Positions 1 to 10,855 of a stretch of DNA of 64,000 nt are shown piece after piece. The notes under the pieces are model-generated. The model saw only the letters and a program-made list of their open reading frames with translations, made no database searches and was not told the DNA's origin. The stretch comes from Anaspis maculata (Eukaryota > Arthropoda > Insecta > Coleoptera > Scraptiidae), in contig OX421964.1 of NCBI GenBank assembly GCA_949128115.1, positions 3,348,001-3,412,000 of the forward strand. Direction: 5' to 3'. Made by a program: the position numbers and the translations under genes. Position 1 is the stretch's first letter. The number at the start of each line of letters is the position of its first letter.

Positions 1-930
1 AAGTCACTTTGGTTCCTTGGTATATAATATACTGTTACATACATTTCTTGCTACTGTAAATTTTGATGATTTCAGAGGGCTTTTAAAACATTTTACAGTG
101 AAGCTGTGAGTTGACCACTTCTTCAGTGTATTAAGTGAAGCTTACAGAGCAAATCCATATTGATATTGGACTCGTGATAGGTGCTTAGAGTGTCACATAT
201 AGGCTAAATCGAAGAAATATGTCAAACTTCTCTGATCTGATTTTTTTCTCTCAGTACACCCTGTATAATTATGTACGATGTGACGTTTTCGACTTTCCAG
301 TATTCGTAATCTACGGTTCAAGAAGAAGAGTTTAAGACCATCACCGCAACTATAGCATGAAGGATTCTCGAGTAATCTCATTTTGAAATTTTTTTGTCAC
401 ATCGACATATTAGTTTTGCAAGTCAAGTGGCCATGGAGCTCTAACGACAATGACTCTCGCTTCCATAAGCTCTATCTTGAAGACCATGGGCCGCAAAAAG
501 TTGATTTAAAAACCAAACTGTTGGGAATTTCATAGGCTTCAAAATGACTTCTTACATTTTTTGCTGTCAGATGACCCAAAATTAAGATATTCGGCAAAAT
601 CCACGCTGGTGCACTTCTTGTTGATGGTGGCGACATGACGCCGACATTTCCGAAAGGGGGGAAACTAGTATGTCAAAACCTAAGCTACACAGATCGTTTT
701 AAGCTAGTTTTCACCAGTAAACAATCATTTCCTTATTGTTTTCCCTGGCGCCTGGGCTATTGGGGATGTCACGCAATCACAATTCAAGGCTTCTTCTATC
801 GAACTCGAAGAAACAGATGACAGCAAAACTAATGAGTCTCATTACTAATTTTTTGATGGGCCAGAGCTTATGAGATGAACACCAAGTGGGCACGATAAAC
901 TGTGTTGCGGACCAAAAACTACAGGTTCAT
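1..930. other. 3' flank of CAP gene A, no gene recognised
   Basis: The stretch downstream of the minus-strand CAP gene A is AT-rich and has only short chance reading frames (longest about 60 codons) without recognisable motifs. A CACCCTGTAT motif near 257, like the ends of ACAGGGTG-type transposons elsewhere in the window, is the only hint of mobile DNA. I see nothing else that can be supported. Confidence 0.4.
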
Positions 931-936
931 TTTATT
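931..936 (-). terminator. AATAAA poly(A) signal overlapping the stop codon of CAP gene A
   Basis: On the minus strand the stop codon (937-935) reads straight into AATAAA (936-931), giving TAATAAA. The same stop-plus-signal overlap occurs in CAP genes B and D, so it is probably the real polyadenylation signal. A second AATAAA lies within the last codons, at about 945. Confidence 0.6.
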
Positions 937-3900
937 AGAATTTTATTCTTGTTGAACACAAAAACTCTCTAGTCAACAGTAGTGACGACAAAAGCATCAT
1001 CGGTGATGATTTCGGTACGCACGACGCCAACGTCAACGTCAACTCGGGCGAGGCCCTTGCGACGGAAGGATCTAAACCCAGGGACGATGACGATAACGAA
1101 ATGAAAAACTCGACGGGAGGTTCGGGCGGCATCACGGCCCTTCCGCACAGCCCTCTGTATGCGGGCTCTTGCCCGGCGGGCATGTTCGGAGCACATCGCG
1201 AAGCCGCCGGGCCCGTGGTGAAGACCCGTTCTCCCGGTATGTTGCCCGACAGAAGGTAGTTGCAGGTGACGAAAAACTCTTTTTCCTTCTGGTCCGTCGC
1301 AACCCCGCACCCGACCTCTGTAGTCAAGGCCCAGAGCAGCGTTATCACGTGTCCGATCATTTTTTGTTTTCTTTTTGGCTGGAATACGCCGAAGAGGGCC
1401 TCGTCAGTGATGTCCTTGAATTCTTGGTACCTGTGAATGAAATGAGATTCGGTTAGAGAGCATCGACGACGCGACGTGTTGTTGGTCGGAAGGAAATCGT
1501 CAGTATTTCTCGAGGGACAAACCGCTGGGGAAGTCTGGTGTACATGCCGGAAGGAAGTCCAGGGGAAGTCCGGGGGAAGTCCGGGGGGAGTCCGGGGGAA
1601 GTCCGAGGAAGTCCGAAGAAGTCCGAAGGAAGTCCGAAGGAACCCGGATTTCCTTCCGAGGACTTCCTTCCTTCCCCGAAATCCTTACGAGGGGGAAGTC
1701 TGGTGTACAGAATTTGACCAGCGGTTTGCCCTTCGGTATTTCTGTTTGGTGTCATTCGTCATTGTTGGCAACACTTCGAGGCAATGCGACTTTAGACGTC
1801 ACTTTCACATAAGACTGTGAAGTGAAGTATAAATAGTACCCTCAGGGCTGGGCGAAACTCCGTATTGTGAGCAATTACCTTAGAAGTGCAAATTCCAAAT
1901 TAAGGCAAAATTGGTCAAAAATGCTGAAGTTATTGCCAAAAACATTCTTCCAAAATTCCACTTTGAAGGGCTGTATTTTCGTTTATACACATTTGCCGAT
2001 TTTTTTTTTTTTGGATCGAGGACTATGCACCTCCTGATGCTTTGTCAGTACTCTAACTAACGGGCCTTGAATCAAAAAATGGCCGAATACACCCTCCGTC
2101 CCCCACAAGGTAAACGTGCACTGGTCGCGTTTGGCAACCTTCACTTTTTTATGCTTCCAGACCTTCTGAACACGAATCTGAAAAAAACGCGTTACACTAT
2201 TTTTGCATACTCAAGCTTTGTTGACTAGAGCTCCGTCTAAGATCTTTGAAGAAGTTTTAGGGAATTCTGAAAATTCTACGTGATTTCAAAAATATTCACG
2301 AGATTTCTGAGGATCGTGTGAGAATTCCTTGGGATTTTTGAAAAACTCTACGGGATCTTCCAATCTCTAGGATCTCTACGGGTTCCTGAAGATCCGTTTG
2401 AAATGCCTAGGAATTTTTGAATATTTTCACGAAATTTATGGAGATTTTTGAATGTTTTCACGGATTTTGTAGGAATTTCCACACATTTCGACAAGATTGT
2501 TCCAGATTTCCAAAGATTTTTTTAAAGAAATTTCTGAAAACTCATGACGCTTCCAGAAGACTTCAACAAGGTCCTTAGAGATTTCTGGAAATTCTCACAG
2601 GATTTTTCCGACGAGATTTTCGCAGATTTCCAAGTATTTCTAGGGATTCCCAAAGTTCTGTATGGAATTTTCAAGAATTTCTACAACTGTTCTAGGATTT
2701 TCCAAAGACCCCTGGAGTTTACCGATAATTTCCAAGTATTTTTTGATATTTCTACGGTTTCTAGGGATTTCCAAAAGGCTCAGGATTTCCATGGGATTAC
2801 TAGGGATCTACAGAGATTCGTTGATTCGTATGAATTTTTAGGGATTTCTGAAGATGTGTACGGGGTTTCTACTCTTATGTCAACGAGACTTCTGAAGGTT
2901 CCTGTGAGAATTTCTAGGTATTTCCGAAGATTTCTACGGGATTACTAGAGATTCCTGAAGATTTGTTTGGGATCTCTAGAAATAAAATTGTGAAATCTCC
3001 ATTATTATCTTACACATTTAATACAGGGTGTTGCATGAGGAAACCGACATAGCTCAAGGGTAGGCTCAGTTTTTCTAGGCGAATTAAGATCAGGCTTTGA
3101 AATTTTTCTATCGCTTTTTGTTTCGGAATTACAGGGTGAATCATGTATTTTGTCAAAAATTTTTATGAGCTATATCTTTCGAATAGCTTGATGGATTCGG
3201 ATAAAATTCAATAGGTAAATTCTCCTGATGATAGTTGATACATCGCAGTCATCGCACTATGGAGTAGTTCGGAAGTTCAGGGTCGGACTAATTTTTTTGA
3301 TTTACAAAGTTTTTCTCAAAAAAGTCATATTTTCAAATGTTTTTTTTGAAAAACCAATATCAGATTCAGAAACTACAGAAAAAATGCTACAAGGAACGTT
3401 ATTTAATTTGTTCGGCACACCTGAAGCCTGCAAAAAAAATCTTATGAGATTTGGATCGGCTGCGATCTAGTAAAAACTAGTCTAGCACTTATTCTTCCAC
3501 GGATCTTTGATATGTTCATCCTCTAGTTTAATACTGTCATGGTTTTCCCCCATTTTTCTACATTAGTCTCACTTGGTGCGGCAAAAAAGTCAAAAATCCA
3601 GGACCGGATTCAAGTCTAGTAAACATTTATAAAAATTCGAATTTTCAGTATTTAGTTCGAAAATTATAGCATTAAATTAAAGTGAAGTGAATGGAAAATG
3701 TCCTCTTGTCTGCATGTGGAACCATAGGTCACTTTAGAAAGCAGCTCAATCAATTTTTTCTTTTTGTTGGTTGTCGGAATACAAAAAAAGTCTCGACAGT
3801 CTTCTAGTTCACTGAGGAGCACTAGAAATTCTCCTCAGCAACAACTAGAGAACAGGGCAGGACCAAAATCAGGTTATTTTTTTATTTTCTTTACGTTGTT

Positions 3901-6900
3901 TATCAACAAGTGTGCCTTTCAATACGTGATTAATTTAAGGAAGAAAACATTTGTGGCGATGGCGGAAGAGAACCCAAAAATTAGCACCAGGAGATTGAGG
4001 ACCTGTGGGCGGTGGGCGTTTCTCATTGTAAAGTTTAGAGAATCTTGAATAAAGACATTCTACATCCCTACCATATTCAAAAGATACAGCGGCTTGAACC
4101 CGTCTTGAACCCATCTTGAACCTCAAGATCACTCTCTCCAAATGCGTTTTGTCGGTGAATTCTCCAAAATCCAAGAAACCTCCTCCAGATACTGTTCACC
4201 GATGAAGTGCAATTCACCAGAGATGGTGTGACTAGAAACTCGCACTTGTGGTCCGCACACCAAAAAGCAAACTCACTCTCAACACAAGCTTTCTCTGGAC
4301 GTTTGGTGTGAACTGGTCGACAGTATGTTAAAAGGACCCCATTTTTTTGAAGGGCATTGACTGGGATGGTCTATGATGATTTTCTTCAAAATGTACTGCC
4401 GGCATGAATGAAATGTACGACACTACTTGGATGATTTTTCCCCCGGTAGATGGACTGATCGAGGCTCGAGGCGGTCCCCATACGTGGCCAGCCAGGTCCC
4501 CGGATCTTACTCTCCTAGACTATTTTTTATGAGGCCACATGAAGCCCATGGTCTACCAAGACGAAATAACACGGTTGTAGAACTGAGGCAGAAAATCGCG
4601 GCGGCTAATGAGATCAGACATAACAATAACATGATAAATTCAGAAAGGCGGCCATTTCGAAAATCATTTACAATAATAAGGTCTCTTTCTTCTTGTTCCC
4701 TAGTGTTAAGTTTACTGATTTTTCCATTTTTAACACATAAAAACCACGTTTCTGGATTATCATTTCTGTTCTTTTTTATTTTGTCCGCGAAAAAATTTCG
4801 GGAATAATTTTTTGTATCCTTGAAATCAACAAAAAGAAAATATTGTTTAGCTGGTTTCTAAAGTGACCTAAGGTGCCACATGCAGACAAGAGAGCATTTT
4901 CCAGCCACTTCACCATAACTTTATGCTGTAATTTTCCAGCTAAATACTAAAAAATCGGATTTTTAAAAATAATGTTCACTAGACCTGAATCCGGCCCTAG
5001 ACTTTTCTCTTTTTTGCCGTACCAAATGATACCAATGAATGAAAGTGGAAAAAATCGTGACAACATTGAATCATAGATTGAACATCTCAATGATCCGTGA
5101 AAGAATGAGTGCTTGACTAGTTTTCACAAGATCGCAGCCGAACCAAATCTCAAAAGATACTTTTTTCTGGACAAACTTTGAGTGTGCCGAAGAAATTGAA
5201 TGAGGTTCCTTGTAGCATTTTTTTTGTAGTTTCTGAATCTGATATTGGTTTTCCAGAAAAACATTCAAAAAGATGACTTTTCTAACAAAAACTTTGGAAA
5301 AAAAAAGTCTGGCCCTGAAACTTCCGAGCTGCTTCATAATGCAATGTATCGGCTATCATCGGGAGAATATACCTATAAAACTTAATTCGAATCTATTGAG
5401 CCATTCGATAGATATAGCTCATCAAAAACTTCGACAAAATACATTATTCAGCCTGTAACATCAAAATGAAAAGCGATAGAAAAATTTTAAAGCGAGATCC
5501 TAATTCGTCTATCTGTCGGTTTCCTCATGCAACACCCTGTATTGTTTGAGATTTTTTTGATAGTGATACATTGGGAGAATGATTTGTGCCCTTCTTTAGC
5601 TTATGAAAATTCGGTAGGTATGACTGATTGTGTCGGGTTTGATAGTTGTGGACATCACAATGTCTGACAAGACTACGCTCATGGGTTTTTACGTATGAAA
5701 GACAAGACACTCGTAAATCTACAGACAAGGTAATGTGAGAATCCCACACTCTTTTAATGCCTCGCGACTATCATCTTGGTAGCCCAATCCAGAGACAATC
5801 CTGATAGGTAGCTCTTCGTTGCAGGCGGACTACTCTCACCGCAGACGCCACATGACATCAAACCGGAAGAGCATAGCTCATAAGTGATTGACAGGATCGA
5901 ATATTTTGTATTTCAATACATTTTCGAGGTATTCTGCCCAGCCCTGAGTACCCTTCCACCTTGACATACGCCTTTCTCGTAAAGTGGAGCGTTCTGCATG
6001 CATCTGAACTAATTAACTATTTGCGAGCTGTAATAAAGTGAAGAGATAACACTACCCACCAATCTTGAATCGCAGAGTACAACAGAATTTCCCATGTGGT
6101 CATCGTGTTTTCGTCGCAACCCGCCAGGGTCCCATTGCGTGTTTTGCAGGTCGTATGGCTTGTCTTGTACAAATTTTGACCTAGAAGGGAACATCAGGTG
6201 AACACTAAATCAGTGGTGGAACCACGAGCACTCGACAGTTGTCGATCTCGACAATTTCCCCTTTCCTAAAAGGTAGGGGGTGCAGAGGGGAGAGTGGAAA
6301 TTAAGGTGAAGGGTGTAGAAGGGAAAGGGGACATTGTCGATATCGACAACTGTCGAGTGCTCGTGGTTCCACTACAGTTCTGACCGCAATCAGGGAACCT
6401 GTGGTGCAACCACGAATAACACTCGCCAGTTCGATGGCCCCTAATAAGACTAGGGTAACTCGTGAGACACGGTTAGAACTAGCGTATCTCTGCGCTTACC
6501 AAATGAACTAGCGTATCTCTGCGTTTACCAAATGAACTAGCGTATCTCTGCGTTTACCAAATGAACTAGCGTCCCTCCCATTGGATTTACACAGGCTATA
6601 CGCTAGTTCATTTGGAGAACGCAGAGATACGCTAGTTCATTTGGTAAACGCAGAGATACGCTAGTTCATTTGGTAAACGCAGAGATACGCTAGTTCTAAC
6701 CGTGTCTCACGAGTTACGCTAGTCTTATTAGGGGCCATCGAGTTGTTCATCTCGACAATTTCCTCTTTCTTCTCTCCACCCTTTACCCTAAAGCTCGAAC
6801 AAGCGATAGGGTCAAAGGTGTAGAGGGGAAAGGGGTAATTGTCGAGTTCGACAACTGTCGAGTGTCGAGTGTTCGTGGCTCCACCACTGAACGTTCAATT

Positions 6901-7422
6901 GGTAGACAACCGGAAACCGTTGCTCAAATCCTCAATGATAACAGGACGAGCTCAATTTTCTCCGATTCGACACTCACTTGCCAAATCGAGATACTGTGGC
7001 GTTGCGTGACACTCGTCAGGCTGAAGCGTTTCGACGCACTTTTTCGCGTTACACCTTGCCGCGTCTTCCACTGCGTAGTTCCAACTCAGTGCGTTCATGT
7101 CCGCCGCCTGGGGAATCGGTCCGCCGTATCCCGCATTTTCGGTCTCTTCTTGCATTGCGATCCTGTTTCTCAGCTTGTTGTGCCAGTGCAGAGCGAACTG
7201 ACGGGATCGGGTCTCGTTCGAGGACACAAAGTGGCATTTGTACTGGAGACAGTTGCAAAATATGTGCTGATGGTTCGCACCCGAATCGTGACATCGGTAA
7301 GGTTCCCCCAGGTCCTCGCAGTAGTCCGGTCCTTTCGGACTTCTCGCCGGGTGCAAAGCTAGGTTCACAGATAGCAGGGCTTGGATCAGTACGGCTTTCA
7401 ACAGGTTTTCTCCAATTCGCAT
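935..7422 (-). CDS. CAP-superfamily (venom allergen 5-like) secreted protein, gene A
   Basis: Three exons on the minus strand: 7422-6978, 6180-6060 and 1430-935. Together they make 1,062 nt, 353 aa, with no internal stop. Junctions: GTGAGT donor at 6977, TAG acceptor, GTGGGT donor at 6059, CAG acceptor. Residues 1-25 look like a signal peptide. A Cys-rich segment follows (about 35-63), then the CAP domain: HNKLRN (His81), PQAADMNALSWN, SQNL, a Trp-Glu in exon 2, GHVITLLW (His216), VGCG, CNY and GLCG. The order is that of insect antigen-5 proteins; CAP proteins are extracellular and their functions vary. The tail is short, about 50 residues, and lacks the repeats seen in B, C and D. The C-terminus (PKSSPMMLLSSLLL..) aligns with the hydrophobic ends of the paralogs but is less hydrophobic. 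The ATG aligns with those of B and D. Introns are 797 nt and 4.6 kb and full of transposons. Function is not known; venom, salivary or cuticular roles are guesses. Confidence 0.85.
1496..1750. repeat. Small inverted-repeat element with GGAAGTCCGG-type minisatellite core
   Basis: Tandem 8-10 bp units of the GGAAGTCCGG type fill 1546-1690. The core is flanked by a 15-bp direct copy (GAAGTCTGGTGTACA at 1530-1544 and 1695-1709) and by inverted CAAACCGCTGG (1518-1528 and 1718-1728). This looks like a non-autonomous element with an expanded core. It lies in intron 2 of CAP gene A, about 65 bases from the exon 3 acceptor. Confidence 0.6.
1755..1860. repeat. Dispersed repeat shared with 26330-26430
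   Basis: The segment contains CACATAAGACTGTGAA followed by CAGGGCTGGGCG. The same pair of motifs recurs at about 26388-26420 in intron 2 of CAP gene C. CAGGGCTGGGC also occurs at 49772 and, inverted, near 5936. The motif resembles the end of a dispersed hAT-like non-autonomous element, but boundaries are not clear. Confidence 0.4.
2225..2995. repeat. Degenerate AT-rich tandem repeat (GATTTCTAGGGATTTC type), copy 1
   Basis: Loose units of about 20-30 bp built from GGGATTTCTGAAGATTTCTACG-like words repeat irregularly across the stretch. An open frame of 134 codons at 2544-2948 is composed entirely of this repeat and is not a gene. The same family fills 12715-14460 (intron 2 of CAP gene B), 50040-51180 (inverted) and 53755-53925. 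Confidence 0.75.
3021..5542. mobile_element. DNA transposon with long terminal inverted repeats (ACAGGGTG ends)
   Basis: The left end ATACAGGGTGTTGCATGAGG at 3021 is mirrored by CCTCATGCAACACCCTGTAT ending at 5542. The inverted similarity runs about 750-800 bp into each arm: for example, the words around 3700-3735 reappear inverted at about 4858-4895. The centre holds a broken DDE transposase (about 4050-4640). Total length is about 2.5 kb, flanked by AT-rich DNA, in intron 2 of CAP gene A. Such long arms are unusual for Tc1/mariner-type elements and may be a secondary expansion. Confidence 0.75.
4050..4640 (+). pseudogene. Tc1/mariner-type DDE transposase relic
   Basis: Fragments in different frames match an insect transposase type that I recognise by its motifs: PYHIQKIQRLEP near 4068, then ILFTDEVQFTRDGVTRN at about 4186 with the first catalytic Asp, a FFEG word near 4350, and a terminal block with RWTDRGSRRSPYVASQVPGS near 4449. 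That block is followed by FMRPHEAHGLPRR and by ELRQKIAAANEIRH near 4590. Several stops and shifts separate these pieces, and the N-terminal DNA-binding part is not recognisable. It lies between the long inverted arms of the element at 3021-5542, which it presumably once mobilised. Confidence 0.6.
5543..6056. other. Intron 2 of CAP gene A, proximal part
   Basis: No gene or clear element is seen. The last 100 bases next to the exon 2 donor (TTAACTATTTGCGA.. near 6013) resemble the corresponding place in CAP gene C (about 26588), so part of this is ancestral intron. An inverted CAGGGCTGGGC-type motif at 5936 may mark a small dispersed element. Confidence 0.4.
6213..6375. mobile_element. Palindromic MITE in intron 1 of CAP gene A
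   Basis: The ends GTGGTGGAACCACGAGCACT and its near inverse enclose about 163 bp that fold almost completely (the arms contain TCGACAGTTGTCGA and its mirror). The native intron words on either side (CAGT..TCTGACCGCAATCAGG) match introns 1 of CAP genes C and D, so the piece is an insertion. There is no coding capacity. Confidence 0.7.
6401..6887. mobile_element. Larger MITE of the same family with tandem-repeat arms
   Basis: The ends GTGGTGCAACCACGAA (6401) and TTCGTGGCTCCACCAC (to 6887) are related to those of the neighbouring MITE at 6213. The interior is a second palindrome (about 6432-6740). Each arm contains about three copies of a roughly 27-bp unit with TGAACTAGCGTATCTCTGCG, direct on the left (6478-6570) and inverted on the right (6606-6700). 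Next to it is the native intron word AACGTTCAA(T/C)TGGT, also present in CAP gene D intron 1. Confidence 0.7.
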
Positions 7423-7570
7423 GTTGCAAAATTCAGGGCCAATCACTCAGGCTCGGGAATAACACAAAATGGGCACTGTTCATAGAACTGACTGATGTCA
7501 CTATGACTGACTCCGTCACAACCATGTCAGTTGTTGATTGATGTCATATTAAATGATTGACTGCTACTGG
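7423..7570 (-). promoter_or_regulatory. Conserved upstream block of CAP gene A
   Basis: The sequence directly upstream of the ATG contains CGAGCCTGAGTGATT and, further out, words such as GACGGAGTCAGTCAT and ATATGACATCAA. Their counterparts occur at the same distance and order upstream of CAP genes C (27300-27480) and D (47965-48140). It is therefore probably 5' UTR plus core promoter. The arthropod-initiator-like TCAGT is present; I cannot fix the transcription start. Confidence 0.45.
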
Positions 7571-7878
7571 ATTCAGGGCTGGTATCCCGGCAGTAGGTTT
7601 GCTCCAAGGAGGTTGATGGGCTCCCTCTCTGGCTTCAAACCTAGAGGTCCGGTTTTCCAAGGAGGTGATGATGTTTCCAGGATGGTGACTGAAACCATGT
7701 TATTGTTCGATGAAAGTCAATTTGGTTTTGGAGGCGGTGTAATCTTTCATTAATGGGAGGTAGGTACAATGTTTACGTTCAAGTTGAGAAGTCTTCTAAG
7801 TCTGTTTGAAAAGACCAAGGGGTAGTTGAAGCTTTTTGGATTTGATGATATATTTACGCAGTACATAGTTGAGTGTGA
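7571..7878. other. No gene recognised
   Basis: The stretch lies between the conserved upstream block of CAP gene A and a LINE relic. It may be the decayed 3' end of that LINE; nothing specific is visible. Confidence 0.3.
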
Positions 7879-8394
7879 TTATTTGACTCGGTGCTCAAGG
7901 GGAAGCTCGTTCGCCAAGACAAGAAGGCTCTCTACTGGAGTGGTACGAAATGCACCCATTGCTATTCTCACCGCAGTCGACTGTATAGCCTTTGCTGTTT
8001 GAAGTAAGTCTTCTTGTTGGTGGAGTAGGCCATGATTCCATAGTCGAGTCAAGACCTGATCAAGCTTCGATAGATCGACATCAGTCTTTGAGTGTCTGCA
8101 CCCCAAAACTCGATGGAACTCTCATCAGATTCAACCCCTCATTGCCCAAGAACCTTGCCGAATCCACAAACTTCAAACTTTTTCCATGAAGTTGTAGGAG
8201 AGGAGAGAGATCTGTTTCTGCTCTCTTCCACAAACTCCAAACTTTTTCCATGAAGTTGTAGAAGAGGAGAGAGATCTGTTTCTGCTGAAACTCACACAAT
8301 TTGTCTTTTCTATAGAGAAATTGTAACCAGACTCTTTACTCCATTTTTCAAGGCTATTTGGGAGTCGGACAACTCGTCGACACCCCCAACTCAT
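7879..8394 (-). pseudogene. LINE (non-LTR retrotransposon) ORF2 fragment
   Basis: Read on the minus strand from 8394, the fragment gives LEKWSKESGYNFSIEKTNC followed by VSFSRN, which matches the post-YADD region of LINE reverse transcriptases. Beyond a frame break it gives LDQVLTRLWNHGLL, AIQSTAVRIAMGAFRTTPVE and LLVLANELPLEHR, typical of the thumb/connection region of I/R1-like LINEs. A roughly 63-bp tandem duplication (about 8166-8230 and 8229-8290) breaks the frame. The 5' part of ORF2 and the catalytic YADD are absent. Confidence 0.65.
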
Positions 8395-8535
8395 CGACAG
8401 GACAATTTGCCGACACCCAACTCATCGACAAGACAACTCGCCGACAGGAGAACTCATCGACAAGACAACTCTTCGACAGGACAACTCACCGACCAGAAAA
8501 CTCACCGACGGGAAAACTCGGCGACAAGACAATTA
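8365..8535. repeat. 15-16 bp minisatellite (GACAACTCATCGACAG type)
   Basis: About ten units of ACAACTCNNCGACAGG-like sequence are in tandem. Related units occur in inverse orientation at about 10778-10850, so the 390-bp array between them is bracketed by inverted minisatellite arms. There are no coding or CRISPR features. Confidence 0.75.
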
Positions 8536-8579
8536 ATTAAAGGTGCTAGGACAATTCTTCGCGCGGACAATTCTTCACA

Positions 8580-10740
8580 CCGGGGGGCCATATAGGGCTC
8601 TTAGAAGCCTGATAAGGCACAAAAGAGCTTTCTATAAGATTCCAGAAACTTTGTGAAATCAAAAGGGAGCACCTGGTCTGCGCCAACGATGATTGAAGAC
8701 ACAAGGGGACTCAATAGGGCTCCAAACGATACTTTAAGATACAAGGGGGCTCAGTATGGCTTGAAACGCTTCAATGTAAACACAAGAGAGGAGAGGCCTG
8801 GTGGGGCTCACTGGGGCTCCTAATGAGACTTGAGGACACGAGAGGTCCCCGCAGAACTTTGACCAACACATAAAGACTAACAGGAGATAACAAGAGTTTG
8901 GAAAACTAACACATTAAAAAAAGGGGCTCAGCAGGGCTACAAATGAAACATTAAGACACAGGGGGGCCACATAGAGCTCTGAAAAATCTAATAAGGCACA
9001 AAGCAGCTTTCTGAGACTCCAGAAACATCAAGAAGTCAAAAGGGAGTAACCTGGTCTGCAAACGATAATTGAAAACACATGGGGGCTCAGTAGGGCTCCA
9101 AGCGATACATGAAGATACAAGGAAGCTCAGTAGGGCTTGAAACGCTTCAATGTAGACACAAGAGAGGAGAGGCCTCTAAAAATCAAACAAAGGCCTGGCG
9201 GGGCTCACTGGGGCTCCAATTGACCCTTAGGGACACGAGGGGGGGCCCCGTAGAACTTTCACCAACACATTGAAACTAACAGGAGCTAACTAGAGCTTGG
9301 AAAACTAACACATTGTAAAATGAGGCTCAGAAGGGCTACAAATGAAACATAAAGACAAAGGAGGCCACATAGGCTTCTGAAAAACTTAATAAAGACACAA
9401 AGGAGGTATGTAAGATTTCAGGAACTTCAAGAAATTAGAAGTGGGTCACCTGGTCTGCAACGATAATTGAAGACACAAGGAGGCTCAATAGGGCTCCAAA
9501 CGATACTTGAAGATACAAGGGGCCTCATAAGGGCTTGAAATGCTTCATTGTAGACACAAGAGAGGAGAGGCGTCTGAAAATCGGACGAACGCCTGGCGGG
9601 GCTCACTGGGACTCCAAATGACACTTGAGGACACAAAGGGGCGCCCCGTAGAACTTTGACCAACACATAAAGATCAGCAGGAGCTAACTAGAGCTTAAAA
9701 ACTAACACATTGTAGAAATGGGCTCAGCAGGGCTACAAATACAACACCAGGGGGCCACATAGGGCTCTGAGGAACCTGAGAAGGTACAAAGGGGGTTTCT
9801 AAGATTCCAGAAATATCAAAAAATCAGAAGGAGGGCACTTGGGCCGCAAACGATAATTGAAGACACAAGAGGCTCAGTAGGGCTCCAAACGATACTTGAA
9901 GATAAAAGGGGGCTTAGCAGGGCTTGAAGTGCTTTGATGTAGACACAAAGGAGGATATGGCTCTGAAAATTGCAAGAAGGCCTAACGGGCCTCACTAGGG
10001 ATCTTAGTGATATCTAAAGACAAAAAGGGGACCCTGTAGGGCTTCAACCAACACATAGTGACTCACAGGAGCTAACTAGAGCTTTGAAAACTGAAGCAAT
10101 GCAAAAAGGGCCCAGCAGGGCTACAAATAAAACATGAGGACACAAAGGAGGGGGCACAAAAGGCTCCGAGAAACCTAAGAAGACACAAGGGAGCTTTCAA
10201 AAATTCCAGAAACTTCAGAGAAATCAGAAGAGGGTCACCCAGCATGCCAACGATAATGATTGACGACACAAGTGGGCTCATTAGAACTCCAAACGATATT
10301 TGAACATAGAAAGGGGGCTTTACAGGACTTGAAAGGCTTCAATATAGACTTAAAGTAGGATAGAGCTTTGAAAATCGCAAAAGGCCTGTCTGGCCCACTA
10401 GGGTTCCAAACGACACTTGAAGACACAAGGGGGAGGGGGGTGCAGTAGGATTTCGACCAATACAAGAAGACACACAGGAGCCAACTATAGAGCTTTGAAA
10501 ACTGATGCAAGGTACAAGGGAGCTCAACAGGGCTACAAATGCGACATGAGAACAAAGGGGCCTGATAGGGCTCTGAGGAACCGTCCAAGGCACAAGGGCG
10601 AAGCAAATCTCCAGAAAATCTTAAGATACCCAAGGGGGTTCATCAAGACCCCAAACGATACTTGTAGAGACAGGGGTTCAGCAAGGCTTGAAACGCTACG
10701 TGAAAACTCAGTGGGGAAAAGGGCTCTGAATTTCACACTC
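8580..10740. repeat. Tandem array of about 390-405 bp higher-order units
   Basis: The landmark GGGGCCACATAGGGCTCTGA recurs, with changes, at about 8583, 8963, 9361, 9747, 10150 and 10557, so spacing is 380-405 bp over about 5.5 units. Each unit is itself built of 30-40 bp sub-repeats around GGGGGCTCAGTAGGGCTCCAAACGA words. The open frames here (up to 234 codons reaching into the next LINE fragment) are by-products of the repeat. Confidence 0.8.
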
Positions 10741-10769
10741 ACACTGAGCCTCATCAGAGCTCCAAAGTT

Positions 10770-10855
10770 TCCGGCAAAGAGTTGTCCGCGCGAAGAATTG
10801 TCGGCGAGTTGGGTGTCGGCAAGTTACCCTGTCGATGAGTTTTCCTGTCGAAAAT
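10770..10855. repeat. Inverted counterpart of the 8365 minisatellite
   Basis: Contains TTGTCCGCGCGAAGAATTGT, GTCGGCGAGTTGGGTGTCGG and CTGTCGATGAGTT, the reverse complement of the words at 8365-8580. With the left copy it flanks the 390-bp array and may mark the ends of one composite element of about 2.5 kb. Confidence 0.6.

Noticed and set aside
2544..2948. 134-codon ORF rich in Phe and Asp
   Set aside because: Composed wholly of the degenerate AT-rich repeat; no homologous frame is preserved in the other repeat copies.
8365..8535. CRISPR-like regular short repeats
   Set aside because: Units of 15-16 bp without spacers of unique sequence, in a eukaryotic repeat context: a minisatellite.
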